DNA of 62,365 nucleotides from contig CAZYQW010000063.1 in the NCBI GenBank assembly GCA_964649825.1, forward strand, positions 1 through 62,365, read 5' to 3'. This DNA comes from CAZYQW01 sp964649825 (GTDB lineage: Bacteria > Planctomycetota > B15-G4 > JADJEK01). Positions 25,101-34,177 of this stretch are shown here, piece after piece. The notes under the pieces are model-generated. The model saw only the letters and a program-made list of their open reading frames with translations. It did not search any database and was not told where the DNA came from. The translations under genes and the position numbers were made by a program. Positions within the stretch are counted from its first letter, which is position 1, and each line of letters begins with the position of its first letter.

Positions 25101-27650
25101 ACGACTACGTTCGCCTACGACGGGCTCGACCGGCTCGTGGAGGTCGCCGACGACGTCGGCAACACGCACCGGCTCGCCTATGACTCGCGCGGAAACGTCG
25201 TGCGCAGCGAGGACGCCCTCGGGACGGTCGTCCGACGGACGTTCGACGGCCTCGACCGCGAGGTGCTCGTCGTGCGCGACGTAGACGGCGACGGGGCGGC
25301 TCCGTCCGATCCCGACGACGTGACGACCGCCATCGCGTGGGACGACTCGTCCCGCCTCACGACGCGGACGGACGCGAACGGAAACACGACGCGGTACGCC
25401 TTCGACGACCTGGATCGCCTCAAGTCGATCACGTTCGCCGACGCGTCCGTGTGGTCGGTGGCGTACGACGTCCATGACAATGCGGTGAAGGTGATCGATC
25501 CGAACGAGACCGAGGTCACGATGATGTACGACCTTCGCGATCGGTTGGTCCAGCGGACGATCGCACGCGGCGAGGGAATCCTCGGCACCACGACCGAGTC
25601 GTACACGTGGGACGGGATGTCACGCATCGTGGAGGCGTCGGACGACGACTCGACGGTGAAGCGTGTCTTCGACTCTCGGTCGAACCTGCTCGAGGAGACG
25701 CTCGTCCACGGCTCCTCGCCGTCGGGCGTCGGGACGACGGTGACCTCGACGTACGACGGCGTCGGCAACCGCCTCACGTTCCTCTATCCGGGAGGTCGCC
25801 TGCTCGCGACGACGTACGACGAGCTCGACCGGATCTCCACGCTGGCGGACGGTCCGGGTCTCGTCGCGTCGTACGCGTACGTCGGCGCGGACCGCGTCGA
25901 GCGCCGGACCTTCGGGAACGGGACGCGCCTCGACGTGACCCATGACGGCGTCACCGGGATCCCGAACACGGGCGGAGACTTCGGGTTCAAGCAGGTGACG
26001 CGTCACCGTCATTCGGTCGAGAGCAGCGGCGCGGCGATCGACGATCGGACGTTCGCGTGGGACCCGATGCAGCGGAAGAACACACGAAGCGACGAGCTCA
26101 CGGGCGTGACGCACCGCTACGGCCGTGACGGGCTGCATCGGTTGATCTCGACCGAGGTGACCGACGCCTCGAACACCGTGCTGCGCAGCACCGACTACAC
26201 GATCGACGGCGTCCACAACCGCCGCGTCGTGGCCGGCAATCCCGACGCGGGGTCGCACGTCGGACTCTACGCGCTCGTCGGGAGCGACGCATGGTTGAAC
26301 CAGTACACCACCACCCCGGACGACGAACGCGAGCACGACGACAACGGGAACCTCGTCGCGAGACGCGCGCCGGGCGGCGCGCCGCTGCTTTCGGAGGCGT
26401 CCTACGACTACCGCAACCAGATGCTCGAGTACCGTGACGTCCAGAGCGGCCGGCGGCACGTCTTTGCCTACGACTGCTTCGGTCGCCGCGTCGCGAAGAC
26501 CGTCGACGTGGACGGCGCCGCGACCGTGACCCGCTACGTCTACGACGTGGCCCGTGTCTGCGAGGAGCAGGACGAGGCCGGCTCGACGCTCGTGAGCTAC
26601 GTCTACGGCAACGAGCTCGACGAGGTACTGAACGCGCGTCGAGGTTCGCTCGACGAGTACTACCACGCCGACGACATGCTGAACGTGATGAAGCTCACGG
26701 ACGGACAAGGGACGGTGATCGACGCGTACGACTACGGCGACTACGGCGAGCCGCTCGACGGAGCGACGCTCGCCCCGATCGCTTCGTTCGCCACCGCGAA
26801 CCGATACCTGTTCCAGGGCCGCCGGTACGACACCGAGACCGGGTTGTACTGGTACCGCTCGCGCTACCTCGACCCGGTCGTGGGCCGGTTCACCTCGCGC
26901 GATCCGATCGGGATCTGGGGCGACGTCGCGGCGCTCGGCAATGGCTTCGCGTTCGCGGCGGGCGATCCGTGGACGTTCCTCGACCCTCTCGGCCTGGACT
27001 CGGACCCGATCGATGACGCGCTCGAGTACTACAAACGAGGTCGCTGGGACTACGGCAAAGAGACGATGGACTACGCCCACGACTATTACCTGGGCTTCGT
27101 CGACGCGCTGATCCCGCTTCCCGACTTCGCGAAGGACTTCCTGCGCGAGAACGGCCTCCTGTGGAAGTACAAAGGGACCGGCGGCGAGGAGTTGGCTGGA
27201 TCGATCACCGACAAGCTGTTGATCTTCTTCAAGGTGAACAAGGCGCTCATCGAGGAGGGGGGCGAGGCCGCGCTGCTCAAGCTCCTCGAATGGGTGAAGG
27301 AGAACCTCGAGGGCGCGATCAAGGACGCCATCGTGGAGAAGATCGAGGAGGCGCTCGAGACGCAGGGCGGAGGCGGCGACAAGAAAGGTGCCGACGAGGG
27401 CGGCTCCGGCGGCGACGACTCCGGCGGTTCGGACGGCGGGAGCGACCCGGGGGCCGGCGGCGGCGGCGACTCCGGCGGTTCCGGGGAAGGCGGCGAGGGC
27501 GGAGCGGACTCGGGCAGCAGCGGATCATCGAGCGGCGGTGGAGGAGGTTCGGGATCGGAGTCCGGCGGGAACGGATCGAAGCCGACCGGTCCGATCAACC
27601 CGTGGAACGGCAAGCCGATCCAGAAGCCGAAGAATCCGTGGGGCAAGTAG
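22131..27650 (+). CDS. RHS/YD-repeat protein with variable C-terminal tip
   Basis: 1839 residues from ATG 22131, with GGAG upstream. A signal peptide (LISLFAVPLVSVARS) is followed by an Asp/Glu/Ser-rich linker (to ~85), a DUF6531-type start (DPIYLATGEFHYEAVDLRI), and more than thirty YD repeats (GRxxxxxYDxxG type). The RHS core-associated motif follows at about residues 1555-1600 (FQGRRYDTETGLYWYRSRY, GRFTSRDPIG, then DPLGL). The ~220-residue tip after DPLGL has a helical part (YYKRGRWDYGKE to EKIEEALE), a long Gly/Ser/Asp-rich linker and the ending NPWNGKPIQKPKNPWGK; no known toxin fold is recognised. RHS shells enclose or deliver C-terminal effectors, so this is a candidate polymorphic toxin or surface protein. 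Confidence 0.9.
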   Translation: MPANHRARVLAILISLFAVPLVSVARSQSDECGTNDENASSAHDQSQESQTQGSDDASECADDTDDDAHGDPDKNDKDTTKEADEENSDPIYLATGEFHYEAVDLRIAGSNGHDFVWKRVYRSRLGPTTAQGAHWDFSCNKYIRADGDRRLVFAGDARKVTFGIDGHDHWVTKRYFRELHRIPDGRYVLTLAGGEEWVFAALDGSPAGGRILEERDRHGNSIRFDYDTGGRLIAVRDSLDSLGNPRVIRISYDGRGFISAVTDFTGRQVRYTYYDDGDPNGAGGDLATVTTPAVVDTNDYPLPAGAAHRWPSGKTTRYTYTAGFTRDGLDHRMKSITDPNGQTFLRIDYAFEEPGYRPGPPVQFLWGPSGTSTSAGSVPPGTDAPPLHPDRVTWMQAGNGAYQYTYYRLKPVAGTSDAVRMTVVNDRVGNVEELLYDDRNLLVRRVEYTGRADPSVPTTLFTNRPGGKLRSDDPDFYLRRYEYDQNYMLTRLVHPNGNEERFVYDTGSAFPRSRGNLLRHERHAGPRGGDQPTIVERFEYEPHSNLVVRHVDGRGLLTNYTRGLTGNATRIVHPLVTTGVATPQVVQEDFEYDAIGRMTARIHPDDGSGHRRRDEFHYYAEGPQTGYRMGRVIDAGGFDLATVWHYNRVGRVIREFDSKGNDSRFLVNQLDQVVMERSREVDLDGTKTRYVRESFFDANDNLARVEVQNVDETGAVPVDESFTTTYEHDVLDRRTRTSREIGPGRFVVTEYTYDANENRVLTRRGESTNGNQPHNAVLVLFDERDLPFRVARGVGGLDASTTQYDYDGNRNVIRVRDGLEQTPRLHRLSFDGFDRIWGAAGSPAVVDPEGNEFRLQYDANGKVTQLRVDGELREGISGANVRLHEESFLFDELNRLVRTEAKFFDLDTGAPRGGDGLVTTDIHFAANSLVSEVVDDNGHARRWKYDTANRVSVQTDAKGNEVRFSYDANSSRTKREEIARSDLGTADQKFTTTFAYDGLDRLVEVADDVGNTHRLAYDSRGNVVRSEDALGTVVRRTFDGLDREVLVVRDVDGDGAAPSDPDDVTTAIAWDDSSRLTTRTDANGNTTRYAFDDLDRLKSITFADASVWSVAYDVHDNAVKVIDPNETEVTMMYDLRDRLVQRTIARGEGILGTTTESYTWDGMSRIVEASDDDSTVKRVFDSRSNLLEETLVHGSSPSGVGTTVTSTYDGVGNRLTFLYPGGRLLATTYDELDRISTLADGPGLVASYAYVGADRVERRTFGNGTRLDVTHDGVTGIPNTGGDFGFKQVTRHRHSVESSGAAIDDRTFAWDPMQRKNTRSDELTGVTHRYGRDGLHRLISTEVTDASNTVLRSTDYTIDGVHNRRVVAGNPDAGSHVGLYALVGSDAWLNQYTTTPDDEREHDDNGNLVARRAPGGAPLLSEASYDYRNQMLEYRDVQSGRRHVFAYDCFGRRVAKTVDVDGAATVTRYVYDVARVCEEQDEAGSTLVSYVYGNELDEVLNARRGSLDEYYHADDMLNVMKLTDGQGTVIDAYDYGDYGEPLDGATLAPIASFATANRYLFQGRRYDTETGLYWYRSRYLDPVVGRFTSRDPIGIWGDVAALGNGFAFAAGDPWTFLDPLGLDSDPIDDALEYYKRGRWDYGKETMDYAHDYYLGFVDALIPLPDFAKDFLRENGLLWKYKGTGGEELAGSITDKLLIFFKVNKALIEEGGEAALLKLLEWVKENLEGAIKDAIVEKIEEALETQGGGGDKKGADEGGSGGDDSGGSDGGSDPGAGGGGDSGGSGEGGEGGADSGSSGSSSGGGGGSGSESGGNGSKPTGPINPWNGKPIQKPKNPWGK

Positions 27651-27900
27651 TGGTGCCCCGAACATCGACGCCGACCGGAACGTCACGCGCCCCGACGACT
27701 CGGTGCTCGGCGCTCCGGCACGGCGGCGGCGCGCGACCCGGCGGGACGATGCTTCATCGCCGCGGCGAGGATCGACGCGAGACGCTGTCGACGCGGCCGC
27801 CGGTGATCGACGCGCCGAGAGTCCGCGCTCGGCGAGCGCCGTTCGGATTCGCGGAACGTAGGCGCGAGGGACGCCGTGCATTCGTTCGAGAGGTAAGCAA

Positions 27901-28350
27901 ATGGAAGTGCCGCGACCGCAGGGCGAACTGGATCGCGCGAGGATCCGACGGATGACGGTGATCTCTGCCGTCGGCTTTTGGGTGCTCCTGGTGGGGCAGG
28001 GTGGTTGGTTGTTCATCGACTCTCCCGACGAAGTGCGACGCGTGGAGATCCGTGCGCGACTTGACGCGGCGTACGACGGCCGCGAGGCCAAGTACCGCCG
28101 CGCCCTCGATGCGGTCCAACGGGGCGCTGACGCCGAAGCGTCGACGCTCGAGACCGAGCTCGAACGAGACGACGCGGTGATCGAACGACTCCAAGAGGAG
28201 TTGATGCACACGTTCGACGACCGCACGTGGTGGTGGGCCACCATGCTCAGGGCCGGCGCACCGGGTTCATGTTCGTTGGACTCGTATACGGCTTCACCGC
28301 CCGTCGCCGACAAGCTCGACGACCGCTGCGGCGGCCGTTTCGACCGGTGA
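27901..28350 (+). CDS. Small membrane protein downstream of RHS gene, likely frameshifted
   Basis: 149 residues from ATG 27901, with GAGAGG upstream. One transmembrane segment (VISAVGFWVLLVGQGGWLF, ~20-38) is followed by a charged helical region (40-100) and DDRTWWWATMLRAG. After that the reading frame becomes low quality. In the +2 frame the sequence continues as TGFMFVGLVYGFTARRR and a basic tail to TAG 28368-28370, which would give a second transmembrane helix, so a one-base indel near 28255 is likely. It lies 250 nt after the RHS stop, the position where an immunity or partner protein is often found; that role is inference. Confidence 0.55.
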   Translation: MEVPRPQGELDRARIRRMTVISAVGFWVLLVGQGGWLFIDSPDEVRRVEIRARLDAAYDGREAKYRRALDAVQRGADAEASTLETELERDDAVIERLQEELMHTFDDRTWWWATMLRAGAPGSCSLDSYTASPPVADKLDDRCGGRFDR

Positions 28351-28399
28351 ACCGCCCTCGCATTGGGTAGCGTCCCTCGGCACCGGTCCAGCTCGGGTC

Positions 28400-28930
28400 G
28401 CGTCGTTCCATGTCACGGGTCGGTCCGGAAGACTCGGACTCTGCACCCCTGGCCCGAGACAAGGTCGTTGCCATGCTCCCAGGTAAGGAGCCAGATGCGG
28501 TCATTCGGCACGTCCGGCGGGGGGGATTCGCGGAGCAGCGCGGCAACGCGTGTCGGGCGGCACGGCGCAGAGCGCGTCGAGGACGCGGTCTCGAGTCGTG
28601 CGCGTCTCGGATGTCGCCACCGCGGCGGCTGCGCGGATGACGGCGAGCGCGAGCCCGCCGGACACCGAGGAAAGGTCGCGCCGTCCACGGGCCGAGCGCC
28701 GGCGCGGCGCGATGCTCGACGTCGAGCGCGAGGCGGCCGGTTTTGCCGGCGGAGGTAGAGGTTCGGGTCGCCCCACGGGTGAAACTCGGACGACCCGCGC
28801 TGGGCCTGTCCGGGGCGCGCGGTCGAGCCGACCTTCCGTGCGTGGTGCGCGAGGACGACCGCGACGTCGTACTCGCGGTTCAGCTCGCGCAGAAACGTGC
28901 GATGCCGTCGTTCAGCACGTCCGGATCTGT
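28400..28930 (-). pseudogene. Remnant of a RepA-like hexameric AAA ATPase (AAA_25)
   Basis: Minus strand, about 28915-28740, reads LNREYDVAVVLAHHARK then GQAQRGSSEFHPWGDPNLYLRR. This is the characteristic late part of RepA-type AAA_25 ATPases, with the HHxRK loop and the RGSSxxxxWGDxNLYLRR segment. Upstream, DVLNDGIARF joins it only after a frameshift, and downstream a possible winged-helix piece (RDRVLDALCAVPP) is in another frame. The Walker A and B motifs are gone. This kind of ATPase is common on plasmids and integrated elements, so it may mark a lost mobile element. Confidence 0.6.
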
Positions 28931-29069
28931 GCGGGAGCGGGGCGCGGGCGACCGACGTTCTACTCCGAGCCGGTTCGTGCCGTTCCTCGAGCCCTCGACC
29001 CTCGTGGATGCGCTGCCGGCTCGCCGCCGCGCAGCCACCTTCGCCAACCGACCCGACCCCGCCGTCCGA

Positions 29070-32057
29070 TCAGGGAGCCTCGCCGCGCTGGCGTCGCATC
29101 AGCTCCTCCCGGACGGAGTCGATCCGCGTGGCCAGCGGGCGCCAGCCTTCGCGGTCGCGAAACAGTGCGGCGAGGTGGGGCTCCGTGGTCCAGCGGCGGA
29201 TCGCCGGGAAGATGGCCTCCGCAGCGAGGCCGTCGCGGCGCGACGCGGCGGCCAGGCGCTCGACGTCGATCGAGAGCCACTCCCGCGCGCGCTCCTCGCA
29301 GCGCGCCGCGGCGCTTGCGTCGTCGGTCTGCGTCGCGGCGAGCGCGGCGGCGCGGGCGACGTCGAACGCGACGTCGTCGCGGCCGAGGACGGCCGGAGCG
29401 ATCGCGTGTGCCGCGTCGAAGAGCAAGTCGGCGGCGGTTCCGTCCCCTTCGCTGAGCGCGATCTCGGCGAGGATCACCAGCCGCTCCGGGTGGACGTTCG
29501 CGAGCTCGACGTCGCCGCTCCGGACCCGATCGAGCTCGGGCCGGGTCTTGATGTACGAGGAGACGATCGGGATCCAGCGGTGGTATGCGAACGACAGCGG
29601 CTCGCCGCGGGCCGAGCCGACGTCCCGCCCCGCGACCAGCGCGGCGAGCGCTGCTTCGAAGTCTCCCTGGTTGACGAGGCAGACCGCGCGGACGCCGTGC
29701 GCCTCGGCCAGCGTCGCGTCGAGACGCACGGCCTTGGTCGCGTGCTCGAGCGCCTCCGCGTACTCGTAGTCGTCGGCGAGCAGCGCCGCCACCAGATAGT
29801 GCGCGACCCCGCCGTCCGGATCGAGCGCGAGCGCCTCGCGTGCGATCCGCATCGCCTCGTCGGCGTGCCCCGACAGCACGAGCGTCTGGATGCACGCGCT
29901 TCGAGCCTGGCGCATGCCGCCGCGGAGCGCGTCGCGGTAGGAGTCGGCCGCGCGCGCGAAGTCGTTCCTTCGGGCGTAGGCGGTCCCGAGCAGGAAGGAT
30001 GCCCGCGCGTAGCCGGGCTCCAGCTCGAGCGCGCGGAGCAGCGTCTCGATTGCCTCGTCGAACCGCTCCTGGTACGCGGACTCGAACGCGAGGTCGGTGA
30101 GCGCGTGCGCGCTCTCCGGACGGACCGCCACGGCCATGGAGAGGTGACGCACGATTTCATCGGACGGGCGCGGGTCCTCGGCGTTGAGCTGCGTCGCGAG
30201 GTTGTGGTGGATCCAGAAGTCGCCGGGATGGAGCCGCGCCGCGCGCCGGTAGACGGCGACCGCGGTCGGCCGGTCGCCGCGCTCGACGAGGCAGCGCGCG
30301 AGGAGGTCGAGGTCGACCGGCGTGGCGCGTGCGATCGAGGCGTCGGACGCGAGCGCGCGGAGCCGCTCGACGTCGCCTGCGCTCCACGCGTCGCGCAGCT
30401 CGCGTCGCCACGGGTCGCCATCGATCCGGTTCGCGAGCTCGACGAGGCTCCGCCACGTGTCGCCGTCCGCGTCGCCCGACCGCCGGCGATGATGAGCCCA
30501 CTCGTCGAGCGACTCGACGAGCGTGCCGAGAATCGATGAGTGCTCGATGCGACGGGCCGCCGCCTCGACGTCGATCGCGGGGCCGGCGACGCCGAACGAC
30601 GCGAACAGGTCCTCGTACTCGTCGTCGAGCGCGGAGCGCGGCCGGTCGTCGCCGAGATGGGGCCGTAGCTCGGTCAGTCGCTGGAGGAGCGCGGCGTCGC
30701 GCGCGGCCGCGGCCGCCTCCGTCTCGATCTCCTCGACCAGGAGGTCGACGCGGCCGCGCGTGCGCGGGTCCGCGTCGCCCGAGTCGGCGAGCGCGGCCGC
30801 CTCGTGCGCGGCGCCGCGCGCCCCGGCCCAGAGGTCGCGCCGCCCCGGCGCCGCGGTGCGCGCGTCGTTGCGGAGGAGCTCGGCGCGCTCGACCGTCGCC
30901 GCGATCCGCTGCTCGACCGCGGATCGCCGGTTGCTGCGATCGCGCTCGATCCAGACCACGCCCGCCGCGACGGCGAGGATCGCGGCGCCGACCGTCGCGG
31001 CGAGAGCGATCGTCAGACGCCGCGCGCGCCGTTCCTGGGCCGCGGCCGCGCGCGCCTCGGCCGCCTCGAGCTCGAGTGCCCTCGCCTTGCTCTCGATCCC
31101 GGCCAGGTGCTCGCCGATCGCCGTCGCCACGACCGCCGCGTCGGCCGGGCGGTCGCGTGGATCCGGCGCCATGCAGCGAAGGGAGAGATCGATCAACGCC
31201 GCGTCCTCGCCGCTGGCCGCGAGCCGCCGGCGGGCGTCGGAGAGGTCGCCTTGCGCGGCGAGCGTGCAGACGTCGGCCTTGGTGGCGGCCAGGTAGGGCG
31301 GCGCGCCGCTCAGGATCTCGCACAGGATCGCCCCGAGCCCGAACACGTCGGTGCGCGACGTCACGTGACCGACGTCGCCGCGTGCCTGCTCCGGCGCCAT
31401 GTACGCCGGGGTCCCGATCACCCGCGTGCGCGGCCCGTCGCCGTCCTCCGGCTCGAGCAACGGTCCGACGTGGCTGGCGAAGCCCCAGTCCATCACCTGA
31501 ACCTCGCCGAACGCGCCGACCATCACGTTTTGCGGCTTCAGGTCGCCGTGGACCACGCCGTGCGAGTGGACGTACGCCAGCGTCTCCCCGATGCGGTGGA
31601 ACGTCTCGAGCTCGCGGCGTGCGTCGCGACGCTCGTCCGGCCGCCGGCCGGCGAGGAGCTCGGCCAGCGTCTGGCCCTCGACGATCTTCATCGTGAAGTA
31701 GGGACGGCCGTCCTCGAGCCGCCCGACCTCGTGGACCGGCACGACGCCGGGGTGCTGGAGGCGGCTGCAGATCCGTGCCTCCTCGATGAACCGTTCGCAG
31801 AGCTGGAACGCGTGCGCGTGCACCGACCGCAGCACCTTCATCGCCAGGTCCCGCCCCAGCTCGGGATCCACCACGCGGTAGACGATCCCGACGCCGCCGC
31901 GGCCGATCGTGCCGACGACCGGGTAGCGCCCGAGGAGGTCCGGCGTCGGCTCCTCCAACGGCCGCGCGAGCGAGACGCTGGGATCGTCGTCCATCACGCC
32001 GAACGCCGACGTGAGGAAGCTCTCGAGGTAGTCGTCCCTGGTCTCGCCGGTGTTCAT
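29070..32057 (-). CDS. Membrane Ser/Thr protein kinase with TPR domain
   Basis: 995 residues. The kinase domain (~45-320) has the glycine loop GTIGRGGVGIVY (49-60), K74, catalytic HGDLKPQN (170-177; HRD is HGD), DWG at 190-192 in place of DFG, and GTPAYMAPEQ. A transmembrane helix covers ~348-370. The rest is helical, with TPR units from about 600 on (HNLATQLNAEDPRP, ALTDLAFESAYQERFDEAI, SFLLGTAYARRNDFARAAD). All phosphotransfer residues are present, so it should be active; DWG is usual in planctomycete kinases. It starts 42 nt after the sigma-factor stop on the same strand, a pairing typical of planctomycetes, and probably regulates or is regulated with that sigma factor. Confidence 0.9.
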   Translation of the reverse strand: MNTGETRDDYLESFLTSAFGVMDDDPSVSLARPLEEPTPDLLGRYPVVGTIGRGGVGIVYRVVDPELGRDLAMKVLRSVHAHAFQLCERFIEEARICSRLQHPGVVPVHEVGRLEDGRPYFTMKIVEGQTLAELLAGRRPDERRDARRELETFHRIGETLAYVHSHGVVHGDLKPQNVMVGAFGEVQVMDWGFASHVGPLLEPEDGDGPRTRVIGTPAYMAPEQARGDVGHVTSRTDVFGLGAILCEILSGAPPYLAATKADVCTLAAQGDLSDARRRLAASGEDAALIDLSLRCMAPDPRDRPADAAVVATAIGEHLAGIESKARALELEAAEARAAAAQERRARRLTIALAATVGAAILAVAAGVVWIERDRSNRRSAVEQRIAATVERAELLRNDARTAAPGRRDLWAGARGAAHEAAALADSGDADPRTRGRVDLLVEEIETEAAAAARDAALLQRLTELRPHLGDDRPRSALDDEYEDLFASFGVAGPAIDVEAAARRIEHSSILGTLVESLDEWAHHRRRSGDADGDTWRSLVELANRIDGDPWRRELRDAWSAGDVERLRALASDASIARATPVDLDLLARCLVERGDRPTAVAVYRRAARLHPGDFWIHHNLATQLNAEDPRPSDEIVRHLSMAVAVRPESAHALTDLAFESAYQERFDEAIETLLRALELEPGYARASFLLGTAYARRNDFARAADSYRDALRGGMRQARSACIQTLVLSGHADEAMRIAREALALDPDGGVAHYLVAALLADDYEYAEALEHATKAVRLDATLAEAHGVRAVCLVNQGDFEAALAALVAGRDVGSARGEPLSFAYHRWIPIVSSYIKTRPELDRVRSGDVELANVHPERLVILAEIALSEGDGTAADLLFDAAHAIAPAVLGRDDVAFDVARAAALAATQTDDASAAARCEERAREWLSIDVERLAAASRRDGLAAEAIFPAIRRWTTEPHLAALFRDREGWRPLATRIDSVREELMRRQRGEAP

Positions 32058-32099
32058 CGAGCTCTACTCCGTCCGAGCGGGCGGTTCCTTGGCGGGGTT

Positions 32100-32774
32100 T
32101 CAGAGGTGTCCGGCGAGTTCGCCGCAGATCCGCTCGAGATCGGAGCGCGTCGCGCCGGGGTGATGGCTCGCCATCACGTCGAGGAGCGCGGCCCGGTACT
32201 CGCTCTTCGCCTGGTGCAGCATCTCGTAGACCCGTTCGACGGTCACGTCGAGCTCCTTCGCGATGTCCCGCGGCGGAAGGCCCTTCTGGTAACGCAGCTC
32301 GAGACAGCGTGCGCGTCGGAAACGCGCGCCGTCGCTTCCCGCGCGCTCGACGAAGAGCGCCCGTGCCTCGCCCCCGACCATCCGCGCCCACTCGCGGTCG
32401 AACACCTGCGAGAGCGTCGCGTCGTCCTTCTCGACGCGGTCGAGGTCCACGTCTCCGCGCGGGCCGTCGCGCGCGTTCCGGGCCCTGCGGCGCTCGAGCG
32501 CGAGCGCCGTCTTCGCGGTCACGCCGTAGAGGAACGCGCGGAACGGCCGGGCCGGGTCGACGCGCTCGAGTGCCCCGCGATCCTTGAAGCACTCGAGGAA
32601 GACCTCCTGGACCCCCTCCGACACCTGGTCGTGATCGAACCGCACCCGCCACCGCGCGCACAGGTAGGCCCGAATGATGCGACCGTACGTCCGGCAGAAC
32701 GATTCGCGCGCGACGTCGTCCCCCTCCGCCGCGCCGAGGACCACCGACCAGTGTGTGGTGTCGAACCGGGTCAT
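32100..32774 (-). CDS. ECF-like RNA polymerase sigma factor
   Basis: 224 residues from ATG 32774, chosen because MTRFDTTHWSVVL is the normal beginning of this planctomycete family; the frame extends 18 codons further. Region 2 spans ~20-95, with QVSEGVQEVFLECFKDR (the -10 recognition helix) and PFRAFLYGVTAKTAL. Region 4 spans ~160-215, with CLELRYQKGLPPRDIAKEL then VTVERVYEMLHQAKSEYR as the helix-turn-helix. It is followed 42 nt later by the kinase gene, so the two form an operon. The kinase may serve the role an anti-sigma factor plays elsewhere (inference). Confidence 0.9.
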   Translation of the reverse strand: MTRFDTTHWSVVLGAAEGDDVARESFCRTYGRIIRAYLCARWRVRFDHDQVSEGVQEVFLECFKDRGALERVDPARPFRAFLYGVTAKTALALERRRARNARDGPRGDVDLDRVEKDDATLSQVFDREWARMVGGEARALFVERAGSDGARFRRARCLELRYQKGLPPRDIAKELDVTVERVYEMLHQAKSEYRAALLDVMASHHPGATRSDLERICGELAGHL

Positions 32775-33013
32775 CGGCGCCCATGCTACCGCCGGCGGGT
32801 GCCCGGCGTGGGCGCCGATCGCGAGCATCCTGACGCGCTCCTCGGCCGGTTCCCGCGGCTCGATCGGGTCGAACGCATCCGCGGATCAATGGACCAACGG
32901 GATCGACTCCGACCCGCACGGCGACCTCGTGGACGACGCTCCCACCGACGTCGACCGGACGACGGGCGTAGTCACGGGGCGCGAACGCGACCCTGCCGCG
33001 CCCGCGCGCGACG

Positions 33014-33937
33014 TCAGGGGATGTTGACGATCGCCGCGTTCGTCGCGGCCACGCCGGCCGGCGAGCTCGGATCGAACACGAACGCCTGGGTGGTGAACGT
33101 CACGCCGGCGACGCTCGGCGGCAATGCGCCGACGATGAGCACGGTCCCCTTTCCGGGCCCCCCGGGCGAGAGGGTCAGCAGGAACTGCGGGCCGAAGACC
33201 GGCGCGACGTGAAGCGTGCAGCCGTGGCCGATCGGAACCGAGCCCTGCCCGAGCCCGAACACGAGCAACGCGTTCGCGCCCCCGAGCCCCTTCGAGATCT
33301 TGATGCCGAGCTGGTCGTTGACGACCGGACAGCCGGTGACCAGGAGCTCGGGGTAGCCGCCGGTGCCGGGGCAACCCTGTCCGTAGTTCATCTGCGTCCC
33401 TGCGCACCCGATGACGTACGTGCGGAAGTAGAGCCGCTGGTTGGACTGAGAGACCCCGGCGTCGAAGAAGTTCTCGGGGTAGAACGGGCTGCTCAGACCC
33501 TCGTTGCCGACGAGGCTCGTCCCCATCACCGGCGTGAGACCGTCGCCGACGCGAATCGTGAAGACGTCGCCGGCGTTGAAGACGAGAGCGGTCGTGGTGA
33601 CGTCGATGAACGCGGTCTTGTAGCCGCCCGGATAGACGTGCGCGGTGCTCGACCAAACGGGAGTCTCCGTCGGCGGATGGGGCCCCGGGCCGAGGAAGAG
33701 CGCGACGGGAAGGCCGACGCCGGCCGTCTGCGTCGCCATTCGAATCGTGAACCCCTCGAGCTGGCCCGCGGTGGCGACGCGGACGTCCTGCTGGAAGTCG
33801 TAGAAGAAGCCCATGTTCCAGCCGACGTTGTCGGGCGCCGTGTTGTCCTGGTCGACGACGCCGGTCTGCGCCGTCGTTGCGCCCGCGGTCGCGAGCACGA
33901 GCGCGAGGGAGAGCGGGAAGCTGCGTGAACGCGACAT
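33014..33937 (-). CDS. Secreted beta-rich protein with shared C-terminal module
   Basis: 307 residues from ATG 33937, with GGAGGA upstream; the open frame continues past it but the signal peptide (FPLSLALVLATAGATTAQ) fixes the start. The central region (~25-180) is beta-rich (NVGWNMGFFYDFQQDVRVA, AFIDVTTTALVFNAGDVFTI). From ~185 it has the module shared by several proteins here: YGQGCPGTGGYPELL, GLGGANALLVFGLGQGSVPIG, and VTFTTQAFVFD near the end. No catalytic motif. Probably an exported surface or matrix protein. It lies 240 nt upstream of the sigma-factor gene and is likely a separate unit. Confidence 0.8.
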   Translation of the reverse strand: MSRSRSFPLSLALVLATAGATTAQTGVVDQDNTAPDNVGWNMGFFYDFQQDVRVATAGQLEGFTIRMATQTAGVGLPVALFLGPGPHPPTETPVWSSTAHVYPGGYKTAFIDVTTTALVFNAGDVFTIRVGDGLTPVMGTSLVGNEGLSSPFYPENFFDAGVSQSNQRLYFRTYVIGCAGTQMNYGQGCPGTGGYPELLVTGCPVVNDQLGIKISKGLGGANALLVFGLGQGSVPIGHGCTLHVAPVFGPQFLLTLSPGGPGKGTVLIVGALPPSVAGVTFTTQAFVFDPSSPAGVAATNAAIVNIP

Positions 33938-34177
33938 CTTGTGGATCCTCCGGGGACGTGGCGCGAGGGTGCGGAGAGGAGTGCGATTCGCACGACGAAC
34001 CGCTCGCAGACCACTCCGGCGCGACCCGCGGTTCCTTGGCGGATTTTCTCGCTCGATTCGTCGTTCGACGTCCGTCGACCGACGAGCGAACGCCGGGAAC
34101 CACCGCATGCGGCGATTCCCGACGTTCCGATTCGCGGCGCCGAAGCGAGCGCGTCGTGGCCCGACTCGGGTCCTTCC

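Noticed and set aside
23355..25475. Minus-strand open frame of ~700 codons inside the RHS gene
   Set aside because: The plus-strand YD repeats are unmistakable; the antisense frame repeats only because the RHS DNA repeats.
27360..27600. Short tandem repeat in DNA
   Set aside because: It encodes the Gly/Ser/Asp-rich linker of the RHS tip; repetition is at protein level and imperfect in DNA.
30157..32919. Second minus-strand frame overlapping the kinase and sigma genes
   Set aside because: Out of frame with the kinase motifs and almost entirely Arg/Gly/Ala; a codon-bias shadow.
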